From assembly GCA_050942875.1 (NCBI GenBank), contig JBMNOD010000014.1, positions 1 to 55,827 of the forward strand: 55,827 bases of DNA. Direction: 5' to 3'. Below are positions 35,725-43,962 of this stretch, piece by piece. This DNA comes from JAAZAI01 sp050942875 (GTDB taxonomy: Bacteria; Verrucomicrobiota; Kiritimatiellia; RFP12; UBA3636). The notes under the pieces were generated by a model. It did not search any database, had not been told where the DNA came from, and saw only the letters and a program-made list of their open reading frames with translations. The translations under genes and the position numbers were made by a program. Each line of letters starts with the position of its first letter. Position 1 is the stretch's first letter.

Positions 35725-35753
35725 TTGAGAAACGGGCTTCGTTTTGCTAGAAT
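35725..35753 (+). promoter_or_regulatory. promoter giving an apparently leaderless regulator mRNA
   Basis: TTGAGA (35725-35730), 17-bp spacer, TAGAAT (35748-35753). The ATG at 35761 lies 7 bp after the -10 box, where transcription would start. It shares TTGAGAAAC with the promoter at 31592. Confidence 0.65.
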
Positions 35754-35760
35754 CGCCAAT

Positions 35761-36984
35761 ATGAACGGAAACAAGAACAGACGGCCCGCACGTCGGTCTT
35801 CCATCATCGCCCGTCGGCGGCGGATTTACGTGGCGCTCTACCCGTCGATGAACATCGATGCGGTCATGGTGCGCGGCATCGCCGGCTACGGACTCCGCCG
35901 AGACTGGCGACTCGACTTCCCGCTCTCTTCCTTGAGCGACGTGTTGCGCAACGGCGGGGAAATGCTGTCGTTCACCGACCTTCGGCAATGCGACGGCGTC
36001 ATCCTGGGCTCGATGAACTGGCTGGGAGGAATCCCGCCCGAAAGCCTCGACATCCCCGTTGTCCTCATGGAGACCGAAATCGGCGGAAAGAATCTCCCGC
36101 ATGTCCAGCTCGACCAAGCGGCGATCGGCAGGCTGGCGGCAAACGAGCTTCTCCCGATGAGATTCGCCTCCTATGCGTTCGTCCCCCACTTCGAACCCGG
36201 CGCCTGGTCGGGAGAACGCGGGCAGGCCTTTCTCGAAGCCGTGCAGGCGACCGGAGCGAGCGCGGAAGCCTTCCCAACCCCCGTGGTCGACTGGCGTCCA
36301 AACTCCGCCCGCCTCGCCGACTGGCTGGCGGCGCGCCCACAACCCTGCGGCGTCTTCTGCGCCAACGACTGCACGGCCCGCCATACGCTCTCGCTCTTGG
36401 AGGAACGGCAGTTGCGCGTGCCGCTCGACTATGCCGTGCTCGGCGTCGATGACGAGACCATCCTCTGCGAGAGCGCGGCGCCGCCGCTCTCGAGCATCGC
36501 CATCGACTTTGAAGGCGCCGGACGCCAGGCGGCCGGGATGCTGGAACGGTTGATGGATGGGCTTCCTGCAGGGCCGACGCCAATCTACGGACCGCTCTCC
36601 GTCGTCCGCCGCGCGAGCACCCGGCACATCTCGCCCGTGACCTCGCCAAAGCTCGCCACCGGTCTCGCCTACATCCGGCGCGAGGCATGCGCCGGCGCCC
36701 AGCCACAGGATGTCGCCGACGCGATGGGCATGTCGCTCCGTGCCGCGCAAAACCTCTTCCGCGCCACCGGGCGCTCGCTTTCCGGCGAAATCCGCGAAGC
36801 GCGCCTTCTCCGCGCCCGCAACCTCCTGCTCTCGACGGGCAAGCCGATCGGCGTCATCCTCGCGGAATGCGGTTTTTCCTCCGACGTTGTCTTCTCCCGC
36901 CTCTTCCACCGGCGTTTTGGTCTCTCGCCCACCCGATTCCGCCGTCGGGGAACCAGCGCTTCAGATTCGTTTTTGTCAACTTGA
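35761..36984 (+). CDS. XylR-type transcriptional regulator (periplasmic-binding-like domain + AraC HTH)
   Basis: This 407-aa protein has a basic N-terminus and a LacI/XylR-type sugar-sensing domain at about 20-285 (IYVALYPS.., GVFCANDCTARHTL, LDYAVLGVDDETILCESAAPPLSSIAID). A C-terminal AraC-type double helix-turn-helix lies at about 300-400 (PQDVADAMGMSLRAAQNLFRATG and IGVILAECGFSSDVVFSRLFHRRFGLSPTRFRR). Such regulators activate sugar-catabolic genes when a pentose or similar sugar binds. It directly precedes the glycan-utilisation run at 37.1-49.6 kb, its likely target. The start is fixed by the promoter 7 bp upstream. No Shine-Dalgarno is present, in line with leaderless translation. Confidence 0.85.
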   Translation: MNGNKNRRPARRSSIIARRRRIYVALYPSMNIDAVMVRGIAGYGLRRDWRLDFPLSSLSDVLRNGGEMLSFTDLRQCDGVILGSMNWLGGIPPESLDIPVVLMETEIGGKNLPHVQLDQAAIGRLAANELLPMRFASYAFVPHFEPGAWSGERGQAFLEAVQATGASAEAFPTPVVDWRPNSARLADWLAARPQPCGVFCANDCTARHTLSLLEERQLRVPLDYAVLGVDDETILCESAAPPLSSIAIDFEGAGRQAAGMLERLMDGLPAGPTPIYGPLSVVRRASTRHISPVTSPKLATGLAYIRREACAGAQPQDVADAMGMSLRAAQNLFRATGRSLSGEIREARLLRARNLLLSTGKPIGVILAECGFSSDVVFSRLFHRRFGLSPTRFRRRGTSASDSFLST

Positions 36985-37132
36985 ATGTCAAAAAAGTTCA
37001 GTAATTTTTGCGCGGAATCGACTTGTTTATCTTGAACCGATACGCCATCATAGAGTCATCCATCTGGAACGGCGTCGCCCTCGAGGCTGCGCGTCCCGTG
37101 CAAACATCCATGAGAACAAAGGAAAACCCGCC

Positions 37133-37348
37133 ATGCATGCTTCCACGTTCATCCTCCGCGGCTGTCTTGCCGCAGCGCTCGTTGCGCTCGGCATCGCCGC
37201 CCATCGCGCGTCCGCCGCGACGCCCGCGTCCACGGCGTCCGCCGCCGCGCTCGTCACCCTGGATTCGCGCTCCCGCACCCAGGACGTTTCGCCCGCCATT
37301 GCGTTCGATTCGCACAAGGTGAAGGGCACGCTCATCATCCTCCGCTAG
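37133..37348 (+). CDS. small secreted protein (71 aa) with LIILR tail, partner of an FGE-like protein
   Basis: This 71-aa product has a signal peptide (about 1-28, cleavage near ASA), an alanine-rich linker and a ~32-residue end containing LDSRSRTQDV, FDS and the final GTLIILR. It resembles the 73-aa protein at 51022-51243, which also has FDS and ends LIILIR and also lies ~15 nt before an FGE-like gene. The mature part has no cysteine, so it is not a formylglycine substrate. The gap from the regulator (36985-37132) contains GGAATCGACT, also found at the -10 of the 25.4-kb promoter, but no clear -35/-10 pair. No known family. Confidence 0.6.
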   Translation: MHASTFILRGCLAAALVALGIAAHRASAATPASTASAAALVTLDSRSRTQDVSPAIAFDSHKVKGTLIILR

Positions 37349-37363
37349 ACCAGGAGACACATC

Positions 37364-38764
37364 ATGAAACACCTTGCCTCCCTCGCGTCGGCGCTCGTGC
37401 TGCTTGCCACCGCATCCGCCTCGGCCGTGCCCGTGGTTTCCGACGTCGTCGTTTCACAGGACAATCGCCGCTTGGCGACCATCACCTACCGCCTCTCGTC
37501 CGTCCCCGCCGTCGTGACGCTCGACATCCAAACGAACGCCACCGACGACGTTTGGATCTCGATCGGCGGCGCACCGCTTTCGGCGGGCGTCTCCGGCGAC
37601 GTCTTCCGCCGCATCGACGAGGTGAAGGACGTCTATTCGATCAACTGGAACCCCCTTGCTGCCTGGCCCGACCAGCGAACCGGCCCGGAGGGGCTCCGCG
37701 CTGTCGTCACCGCCTGGGCGGTCGACGCCACGCCGCCCTGCCTCGTCGTGGATCTCGCCGAGGCGTCCGCCGAGCGCATCCGCTACTACCCGTCGACCGA
37801 CTACCTGCCCGGCGGCCTCTTCGCCAATCCGGCCTACCGCGAGTCGAAGCTCGTGATGCGCCGCATCGACGCCAAGAACATTCCCTGGACGATGGGATCG
37901 ACCTGGGAGCCCAATCGCTTCGACGCCGGGTCGGCCACGCTGTCCATTCACCCGAATGCGTTCGGCCACACCGCAATGCTCACCAACAACTACTACATGG
38001 CCATCTTCGAGACGACGCACGCGCAATGGCGGGCGGTGACGGGCGGCGATTCGCCCAGCACCGGAGCCCGCTTCGATGTCGAGGGGGACCGCCGCCCCGT
38101 CGAACAGGCCTATCCGCGCGTTGTGCGCGGCACCATGGCCTGGCCGGCGCCGCCGACCGAGTGGTCGTTCCTCGGGAAGCTTCGCACGCGCACGGGGCTC
38201 GACTTCGACCTCCCGAGCGAGGCCGAGTGGGAATACGCCTGCCGCGCCGGAACCGTCGAGGGCGAGTGGAACACGGGAGTTCGCAGCGAGACGACCGTCA
38301 AATGGTACGCCGTGAACGGCTCCGGCGGCAATCGCCTCTGCTCGGACAACGTCCCGGGGCGGTATCTCTTCAACGGGGGCTACATCCCGAACGAGATCTG
38401 CACATCCTACACGGAACCTTCCGCAGCCACGCAGGATCTGACGTACGCCACGATCGAAGTCGGCTCGATCCATCCCCCGAACGCCTGGGGGCTCTACGAC
38501 ATGCACGGCAACGTCGTCGAGCTCTGCCTCGACTACTACGCCGCCGACATCACGGCGTTCGGCGGCCGCGTGCAGAACGACCCGTCGCTCTGCCCGGAAG
38601 GCCTCGCCAGAAGCGTGGTGCGGGGCGGCGGCTTCCGCAGCCATCATGCCAGCGAGATGTTCCCGTCCTGCCGCCAGCACACGGTCTGCGGCGGCGGCGA
38701 CAACGACCAGAAGTGGGTCTATCAGCACGGCGTCCGCGTCGTCTGCCGCGCCGGCCTCCACTGA
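37364..38764 (+). CDS. secreted FGE/SUMF1-like (formylglycine-generating-enzyme fold) protein A
   Basis: This 466-aa protein has a signal peptide (cleavage near residue 21). An N-terminal beta domain of ~100 aa follows (VVSDVVVSQDNRR..PAVVTLDIQTN..ISIGG..AVVTAW), then an FGE-sulfatase fold with NYYMAIFETTHAQWRAVTGG, FDLPSEAEWEYACRAGT, NAWGLYDMHGNVVELCLDYY and SVVRGGGFRSHH. The end carries CRQHTVC, not the SYC-x4-C arrangement that true formylglycine generators use, so it is probably a carbohydrate-binding or structural member. CAGGAGACACATC precedes the ATG. It forms a tight unit with the 71-aa gene (15 nt) and paralogue B. Confidence 0.78.
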   Translation: MKHLASLASALVLLATASASAVPVVSDVVVSQDNRRLATITYRLSSVPAVVTLDIQTNATDDVWISIGGAPLSAGVSGDVFRRIDEVKDVYSINWNPLAAWPDQRTGPEGLRAVVTAWAVDATPPCLVVDLAEASAERIRYYPSTDYLPGGLFANPAYRESKLVMRRIDAKNIPWTMGSTWEPNRFDAGSATLSIHPNAFGHTAMLTNNYYMAIFETTHAQWRAVTGGDSPSTGARFDVEGDRRPVEQAYPRVVRGTMAWPAPPTEWSFLGKLRTRTGLDFDLPSEAEWEYACRAGTVEGEWNTGVRSETTVKWYAVNGSGGNRLCSDNVPGRYLFNGGYIPNEICTSYTEPSAATQDLTYATIEVGSIHPPNAWGLYDMHGNVVELCLDYYAADITAFGGRVQNDPSLCPEGLARSVVRGGGFRSHHASEMFPSCRQHTVCGGGDNDQKWVYQHGVRVVCRAGLH

Positions 38765-38814
38765 CGTTCCCGCCCGCATCCAACCCCATCCAACGAATTC
38801 GGAGAACCCCTTCC

Positions 38815-40194
38815 ATGAAACGCATCCGACACCTTTCCGCCCTGCTTCTCCCGATCGCCGCGCTCGGCATTGCGCGAGCCGCCGATCCCGTCGTCTCCGA
38901 CGTGTCGATGACGTGGAACGCGACCGCCCGCGAAGCGAGCATCGCCTACACGCTCTCCAACGCCCCGGCCGTCGTCACGCTCGACCTGGTGGACTCCGCC
39001 GGGGTCTCCATCGGCGGCGAAAAAATCGGCGGCCACGCCCGCGGCGACGTCTTTTGCAAGGTTGCCGAAAACGGGCGGCGCGCCATCGTCTGGCATCCCG
39101 ACACCGATCTCGCCCTGCTTCCCGCGGACGGCGTTCGCGCCGTCGTGAGCGCCTGGAGCACGTCCGCTCCGCCGGCCTACCTCGTGGCGCCGCTCATCGA
39201 GGGCGCCGCCGCCTCGCTCGAATACTATCCATCCGAGGACTTCCTCCCCGGCGGCCTCCACGCGAACCGCCGCTACAAGAGCGACCGCCTCGTGATGCGC
39301 CGCATCGAGGCCGCCGGCGTCGCATGGGCCATGGGCACGTCCGACGCCGAAGCCGCCGCGATCCCGGGTTGGACGCGCCCCGCGGCGGAAACGCCCCACG
39401 CCGTCACGCTCGACAGCGACTACTACATGGCCGTCTTCGAAACGACGCACGCGCAATACCGCTGTCTCACCGGCGGCTCCATGCCTCCCAGCGTCGACAA
39501 CGCCAATTTTGTCGTCGACGGGAACGACCGCCCCGTGGAACAGGCCTTCTACCTCCACATCCGCGGCGCAACGCAGTGGCCCGACCCGCCGAGCGCGACG
39601 TCGCCGCTCGGGAAGCTCCGTACGCGCACGGGCATCGCGTTCGACCTTCCAAGCGAAGCCCAATGGGAATTCGCCTGCCGCGCCGGCAACGCCGGAGCGA
39701 CCTGGGGCGACGGCACCGCGATCGCGCCCACCGTCATCTGGTACAAGGAATACGACGCAAACGGGACCCCGCGATACGCCGCCAATGAACTCGTCCAGGC
39801 CTCCATGCCCGGGCGCAACGCCACGACAGGGGGGCTCTGGCTCAAGCCGGGAACGGACGAATACTACAAGGTTTCTCCTGCGACGACCGGCCCCACGAAC
39901 GGCACGGCCATCGTCGGGACGACGCCCCCGAACTCCTGGGGTCTCCATGAGATGCATGGCAACGTCGCCGAGCTCACGCTCGACTACTTCAAGGAAGACA
40001 TCGCCGGCCTCAACGGCGCCGTGTGCTCCGACCCCGCTTCCGGCAAACGCATCCTCCGCGGCGGCGCGTTCGATACCCGCAGCGTGCTTTGGTGCCGTCC
40101 GGCAGCCCGCCGCAGCCTGACATACACGGGGAACGTGAACAACGACAGATATGTCTATGACATCGGCTTCCGCGTCTGCTGCCCGATTCCCTAG
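38815..40194 (+). CDS. secreted FGE/SUMF1-like protein B, paralogue of A
   Basis: This 459-aa paralogue has signal peptide MKRIRHLSALLLPIAALGIA, the same N-terminal beta domain (PVVSDVSMTWNATAR..PAVVTLDLVDSAGVSIGG) and the FGE fold (YYMAVFETTHAQYRCLTGG, FDLPSEAQWEFACRAGN, NSWGLHEMHGNVAELTLDY, RILRGGAFDTRS). One cysteine lies in the region corresponding to the FGE active site (VLWCRPAAR), so copper-dependent formylglycine chemistry is unlikely. GGAG precedes the ATG. No small-protein gene accompanies this copy, in contrast to A and C, suggesting duplication of the larger gene alone. Confidence 0.78.
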   Translation: MKRIRHLSALLLPIAALGIARAADPVVSDVSMTWNATAREASIAYTLSNAPAVVTLDLVDSAGVSIGGEKIGGHARGDVFCKVAENGRRAIVWHPDTDLALLPADGVRAVVSAWSTSAPPAYLVAPLIEGAAASLEYYPSEDFLPGGLHANRRYKSDRLVMRRIEAAGVAWAMGTSDAEAAAIPGWTRPAAETPHAVTLDSDYYMAVFETTHAQYRCLTGGSMPPSVDNANFVVDGNDRPVEQAFYLHIRGATQWPDPPSATSPLGKLRTRTGIAFDLPSEAQWEFACRAGNAGATWGDGTAIAPTVIWYKEYDANGTPRYAANELVQASMPGRNATTGGLWLKPGTDEYYKVSPATTGPTNGTAIVGTTPPNSWGLHEMHGNVAELTLDYFKEDIAGLNGAVCSDPASGKRILRGGAFDTRSVLWCRPAARRSLTYTGNVNNDRYVYDIGFRVCCPIP

Positions 40195-40209
40195 CATGCA
40201 CAAACGATC

Positions 40210-43200
40210 ATGAAGATCCCCGCCGCTTCCCTTCTTGCATTTTTCATGGCCACGCTTCCCGTCTCTCCGCTCTTCGCCGCCTCGACCGCCTCGTCGCCAC
40301 TCGTCCACATTCCCGGCGCGAAAGCGCCGCCGCCGTCCAAATCCTGGACGGAAACCGCAATCCCCGTCGCAAGCCACGACGGTCTCGTGCGCATTGCAGA
40401 CGGCAAGGCCGTGTTCGACACGGCCGTCGGCGGCGACGCCTCCGTCTTCCGATGGGGCGCCGTGGAGTGCGGATCCGCCGTTGCGGGCGATTTCACGATG
40501 GAAGCGGATCTGCGCATGGATCGGCTCGATTCATGGAACGGCCTCCGCGTCACGGCGGCGGCGCTGGACGGCGGCTTCCGCGCCGTCCTCTCCCGCGTCC
40601 AAGGCGCGCCCGGCGACGAATCGCTCACGGCGGTTTACGAGCACGACCATGCGAAGGAAGAACGCAAGACCCCCTGCGCGGCGCGCCATCTCACGCTCCG
40701 CATCGAGCGTGCGAACGGGCGGCTCGCATTCGCGTTCCGCCCCCTCCCGGCGGCGGACGACGCGGCATTCACGCCCCTCGCGGAATTCCCGTGCGACGAA
40801 ACGGGCGCCCTGCGGATCGTCTTCAACTTCGACTCCGCCCCGGCGACGCATTCGCACGCGGTCGTCGAAGATCTCCGCGTCGATGCCGAACGCCCGTTCC
40901 CGAACGCATACGCTCCCGTCTACGCATCCACGACCGCAGCGCCGTGCCGCTTCCTCTCGGGGAGCCACGCATCGCGCGCCGACGACGGCGCCTTCACCAT
41001 CCAACCCGGCGGACGCCTGGTCTTCGCCGCCCAGGCCGCGCCCACCGCGCGCGGCTGGACGCTGCGCTTCCACAGCGAGGGGCGCATCCGCCTCCGCGCG
41101 ATCACGCTCGGGAGCGCCGAAACGATGCAGCTTTCCGACAACATCCTCTGGGACGATGTCGGCTCAACGCCCCCGGCAGGCTACGCGGCGCGCTCGGTGA
41201 ACTTCTCCGACACCGTGCTGCGATTCCCGAACGACGTCGGCTGGCCGCTGCGGCACGTCACGACAAGCGGCCTCTTCTTCTTCGATGTCGCGCCCGCCGG
41301 CGACGAGGCCGTCCGCTTCGGCGCGGCGGAGTTCGCCTGCCACGCGCTCCGCGAACCGGAGCCGCTGACGGATCTTCCCGCCGCCACGGCGCCCTGCACG
41401 CTGTCGCCGACGCGTCCGGCCGCGGAGTTCCCCGTGAACGGCCGCGCCGGCGTCGTTGAAATCGTCCATGTGGCGGGCCGCCAGCCCCCCAACGCAAACG
41501 AGATCGTCGCCGGCTGGCTCTTCGTCTACGCAGACGGGGCCACGAGTCCCGCTTTCGCCACGCTTCGCTGGAATTGCGGCGTCGGCGCCGAAGGCGAACT
41601 GCCGACGGGATCCGGCCAGGGCACACCCGACAACACGTGGTTCGGCCCGCCCGGCTTCGGTTGGGGCGAAGTGCTTTACACGCCTGCGGACCGGTACGGA
41701 ACGCACTGGACCGCGCGCTACCGCGTCCGCTTCGTGAACCCGCATCCCGAAAAGGAAATCGCCTGCATCCAGGCGTTCCAGATGCCGGGCGACACACGCA
41801 GCTATGCGATTGAATCGATCCGCCCGATCCCGCCCGAGGAGACGGTCGTCGCGCTGGTCGAACCCGAGCGCGCCGCGTTCGACGCGGGCAGACCCCTCGC
41901 CGTCAATCTCTACGAATACCGCGCCGCCCCCGGCGCCCGGACGAACGAGGTCCTGCCGCTCCACATGGAGAAGTCGCCAGACGCGACCGACGCGGTCGGC
42001 GCCATCCAGGTGAGCCGGAGCGGCCGTTTCGGCGCCGGCGCGACCGCCGTCACGCCGACGCTCGCTCGGCTCGACGCCGGCCCCGTGACCCTCGTGGCGG
42101 GCGGCGCGCGCTCAAGCCGCTGCTCGCTCATGCCGCCGATGGCACCGGGCGACAAGCCTTTTTACTACACCATGATCGGCGGCGTCCACTTCCCTTACGG
42201 CGATTTCGATCGCCAGAAGCGCCTGGGATTCGACGCCGCCAAAATCCATGTCGCCTGGAAGCTCGACCCCGAGGGCGACCCCGACTTCTCGAACTACGAC
42301 CTCACGTTCGACAGCATCGTCCGCGCCGGCCTCAAGGTCGCCGTGCGCAATCTGTTTTCATTCCCCGAAGCCTTCAAAGACGACATGCCGGCGCTCCAGT
42401 TGTGGCGCGACGGCACGAACAGCGTCTACAAATTCGCCGCCGGCGACGATGCGCATCCGTTCTACCGCAAGAAGCTCGTGGACTATTACACGCGGTTCGC
42501 GCGCCTCGTCGCGGGGAATCCGGACGTCGTCAGCATCAACGCCAACTACGGCCAGGCCAACCGCATCGCCCTCGAAGGGAAGACCCCCGGGCTCGTCTGG
42601 AGCGAGGCGTCGCTCGACGCCCTCGCCGCCGACCTCGGCCGACGTGCGACGCCGGCCGAAATCATGGCGGATCCCGCGCTCCTCGCCGCCTACAGCCGCT
42701 CGAACGAGCGCGTCGCGGGCACGTTGATGGACGAGGTCGCGCAAGGCATCCGCACCGCAGGCTACACCGGGACGCTCGTCTTCAACGTGAACTTCCATCC
42801 CGTTGAAAACAAGCTGAGCGGCCTCACCTTCGGCGACTACCTCCGCATGGGGCTCCGCCATCCGCCCGCATCCCTCTTCCACGAGACGAGCGAACGCTAC
42901 TGCCTCTCGTTCGTCAAGTGGCTCGCCGGCGCCCGCACCTGCGGGCTGTCGTACGGCGACGAATGCTGCCAGCCGCCGCCCACCTACGAGCACGCCATGC
43001 TCGCCTACCTCTGGATGGGCATGATGCAATGCGTCGAGGCGAACTACTGCCAATGGTGGGGCGGACGCCCCGGCTGCGAAAACCTCGCCCAGATCAAGGC
43101 CTACCACAAGCTCCTGTTCGACGCCGAATACCTGCCCGACCCCGTCTGCCTCGCGCTCTCGCTCCAGACCGGGCACGACGAAATTTCCCGCACCATCCGC

Positions 43201-43962
43201 GTGCCGCTCCACACCGTCACCCAGCCGCACTACGGACTCGCCAACACGCTCCGCGAGCTCGACATCAACGCCGACCGCTACATGATCGACGAATTCCCCG
43301 AGTTCGACGCGAACGTGAAGAGCCGCCTTCTCATCGACGACATCACGCGCGCCATGCCGACCGACTTCGCCGACCGCATCGAGCGCTTCGTCCGTGCAGG
43401 CGGCGTGCTCCTCGCCTCGCCCGAGACCGACGTCCTGAACGGCCACGCCTTCCTCCGACGGTTCGGCTTCGACGACGTTCCGGCGCTCGTCGCCGCCGCG
43501 AAAGGCCAGCTCGCGCCCGTGGCGGAGCGCGCCGTCGGCGAGGGGAGGGTCGCCGTGCTCCTCCGCTCCTGGGCCAATGGCTGGGAGCCGGGCCGCCAGT
43601 CGGCGGAACGAGAGGCGTTTTCCGAGCTCTTCGAACGTCTCGGCGCATTCGAGCCGCTCGTCGCGTGCTCCTATCCCAACGTGTTCGCGACGCCCTATCG
43701 GGCCAGGAACGGCGATCTCCTGGTCTCCGCAATCAACATCACCTGCGAAGACCGCACGGCGTCCATCGACTTCGCGAAATCCCTCGTGCCCGACAAGCCC
43801 GTGGTTCGCGACCTCGGCACAGGCGTCTTCCTGCCGGTCTCCGACGCCGGCGCCCGCTGGCGCGTCGCCACCACCATCCCGAAAATCAACACCACGGTGC
43901 TGAGAATCAGAAAACAGGCCTCACATAAACAAACAAACAGGACAATCCACCATGACATTTGA
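40210..43962 (+). CDS. large secreted multidomain protein with GH42-like TIM barrel
   Basis: This 1250-aa exported protein has a signal peptide (MKIPAASLLAFFMATLP..). Roughly 620 residues of beta-rich domains resembling concanavalin-like sandwiches follow. At about 650-1000 there is a TIM barrel: YTMIGGVHFPYGDFDRQKRLGFDAAKIHVAWK, VVSINANYGQANR, SLFHETSERYCLSF. A Rossmann-like region comes after (IERFVRAGGVLLASPETD), recalling the beta-galactosidase trimerisation domain of GH42. The acid/base glutamate expected in the NEYG position reads NANYG, so activity is doubtful or the family is new. It lies 15 bp after FGE-like B with no evident Shine-Dalgarno. Confidence 0.65.
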   Translation: MKIPAASLLAFFMATLPVSPLFAASTASSPLVHIPGAKAPPPSKSWTETAIPVASHDGLVRIADGKAVFDTAVGGDASVFRWGAVECGSAVAGDFTMEADLRMDRLDSWNGLRVTAAALDGGFRAVLSRVQGAPGDESLTAVYEHDHAKEERKTPCAARHLTLRIERANGRLAFAFRPLPAADDAAFTPLAEFPCDETGALRIVFNFDSAPATHSHAVVEDLRVDAERPFPNAYAPVYASTTAAPCRFLSGSHASRADDGAFTIQPGGRLVFAAQAAPTARGWTLRFHSEGRIRLRAITLGSAETMQLSDNILWDDVGSTPPAGYAARSVNFSDTVLRFPNDVGWPLRHVTTSGLFFFDVAPAGDEAVRFGAAEFACHALREPEPLTDLPAATAPCTLSPTRPAAEFPVNGRAGVVEIVHVAGRQPPNANEIVAGWLFVYADGATSPAFATLRWNCGVGAEGELPTGSGQGTPDNTWFGPPGFGWGEVLYTPADRYGTHWTARYRVRFVNPHPEKEIACIQAFQMPGDTRSYAIESIRPIPPEETVVALVEPERAAFDAGRPLAVNLYEYRAAPGARTNEVLPLHMEKSPDATDAVGAIQVSRSGRFGAGATAVTPTLARLDAGPVTLVAGGARSSRCSLMPPMAPGDKPFYYTMIGGVHFPYGDFDRQKRLGFDAAKIHVAWKLDPEGDPDFSNYDLTFDSIVRAGLKVAVRNLFSFPEAFKDDMPALQLWRDGTNSVYKFAAGDDAHPFYRKKLVDYYTRFARLVAGNPDVVSINANYGQANRIALEGKTPGLVWSEASLDALAADLGRRATPAEIMADPALLAAYSRSNERVAGTLMDEVAQGIRTAGYTGTLVFNVNFHPVENKLSGLTFGDYLRMGLRHPPASLFHETSERYCLSFVKWLAGARTCGLSYGDECCQPPPTYEHAMLAYLWMGMMQCVEANYCQWWGGRPGCENLAQIKAYHKLLFDAEYLPDPVCLALSLQTGHDEISRTIRVPLHTVTQPHYGLANTLRELDINADRYMIDEFPEFDANVKSRLLIDDITRAMPTDFADRIERFVRAGGVLLASPETDVLNGHAFLRRFGFDDVPALVAAAKGQLAPVAERAVGEGRVAVLLRSWANGWEPGRQSAEREAFSELFERLGAFEPLVACSYPNVFATPYRARNGDLLVSAINITCEDRTASIDFAKSLVPDKPVVRDLGTGVFLPVSDAGARWRVATTIPKINTTVLRIRKQASHKQTNRTIHHDI

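Noticed and set aside
37010..37060. Promoter for the 37.1-kb glycan operon
   Set aside because: GGAATCGACT and AT-rich words are present, but no -35/-10 pair with acceptable spacing could be found by eye.
37133..37348. Small secreted proteins as formylglycine substrates or RiPP precursors of the FGE-like enzyme
   Set aside because: No cysteine in the mature part, no CxPxR motif and no leader/core arrangement; the FGE-like proteins also lack the active-site cysteine pair.
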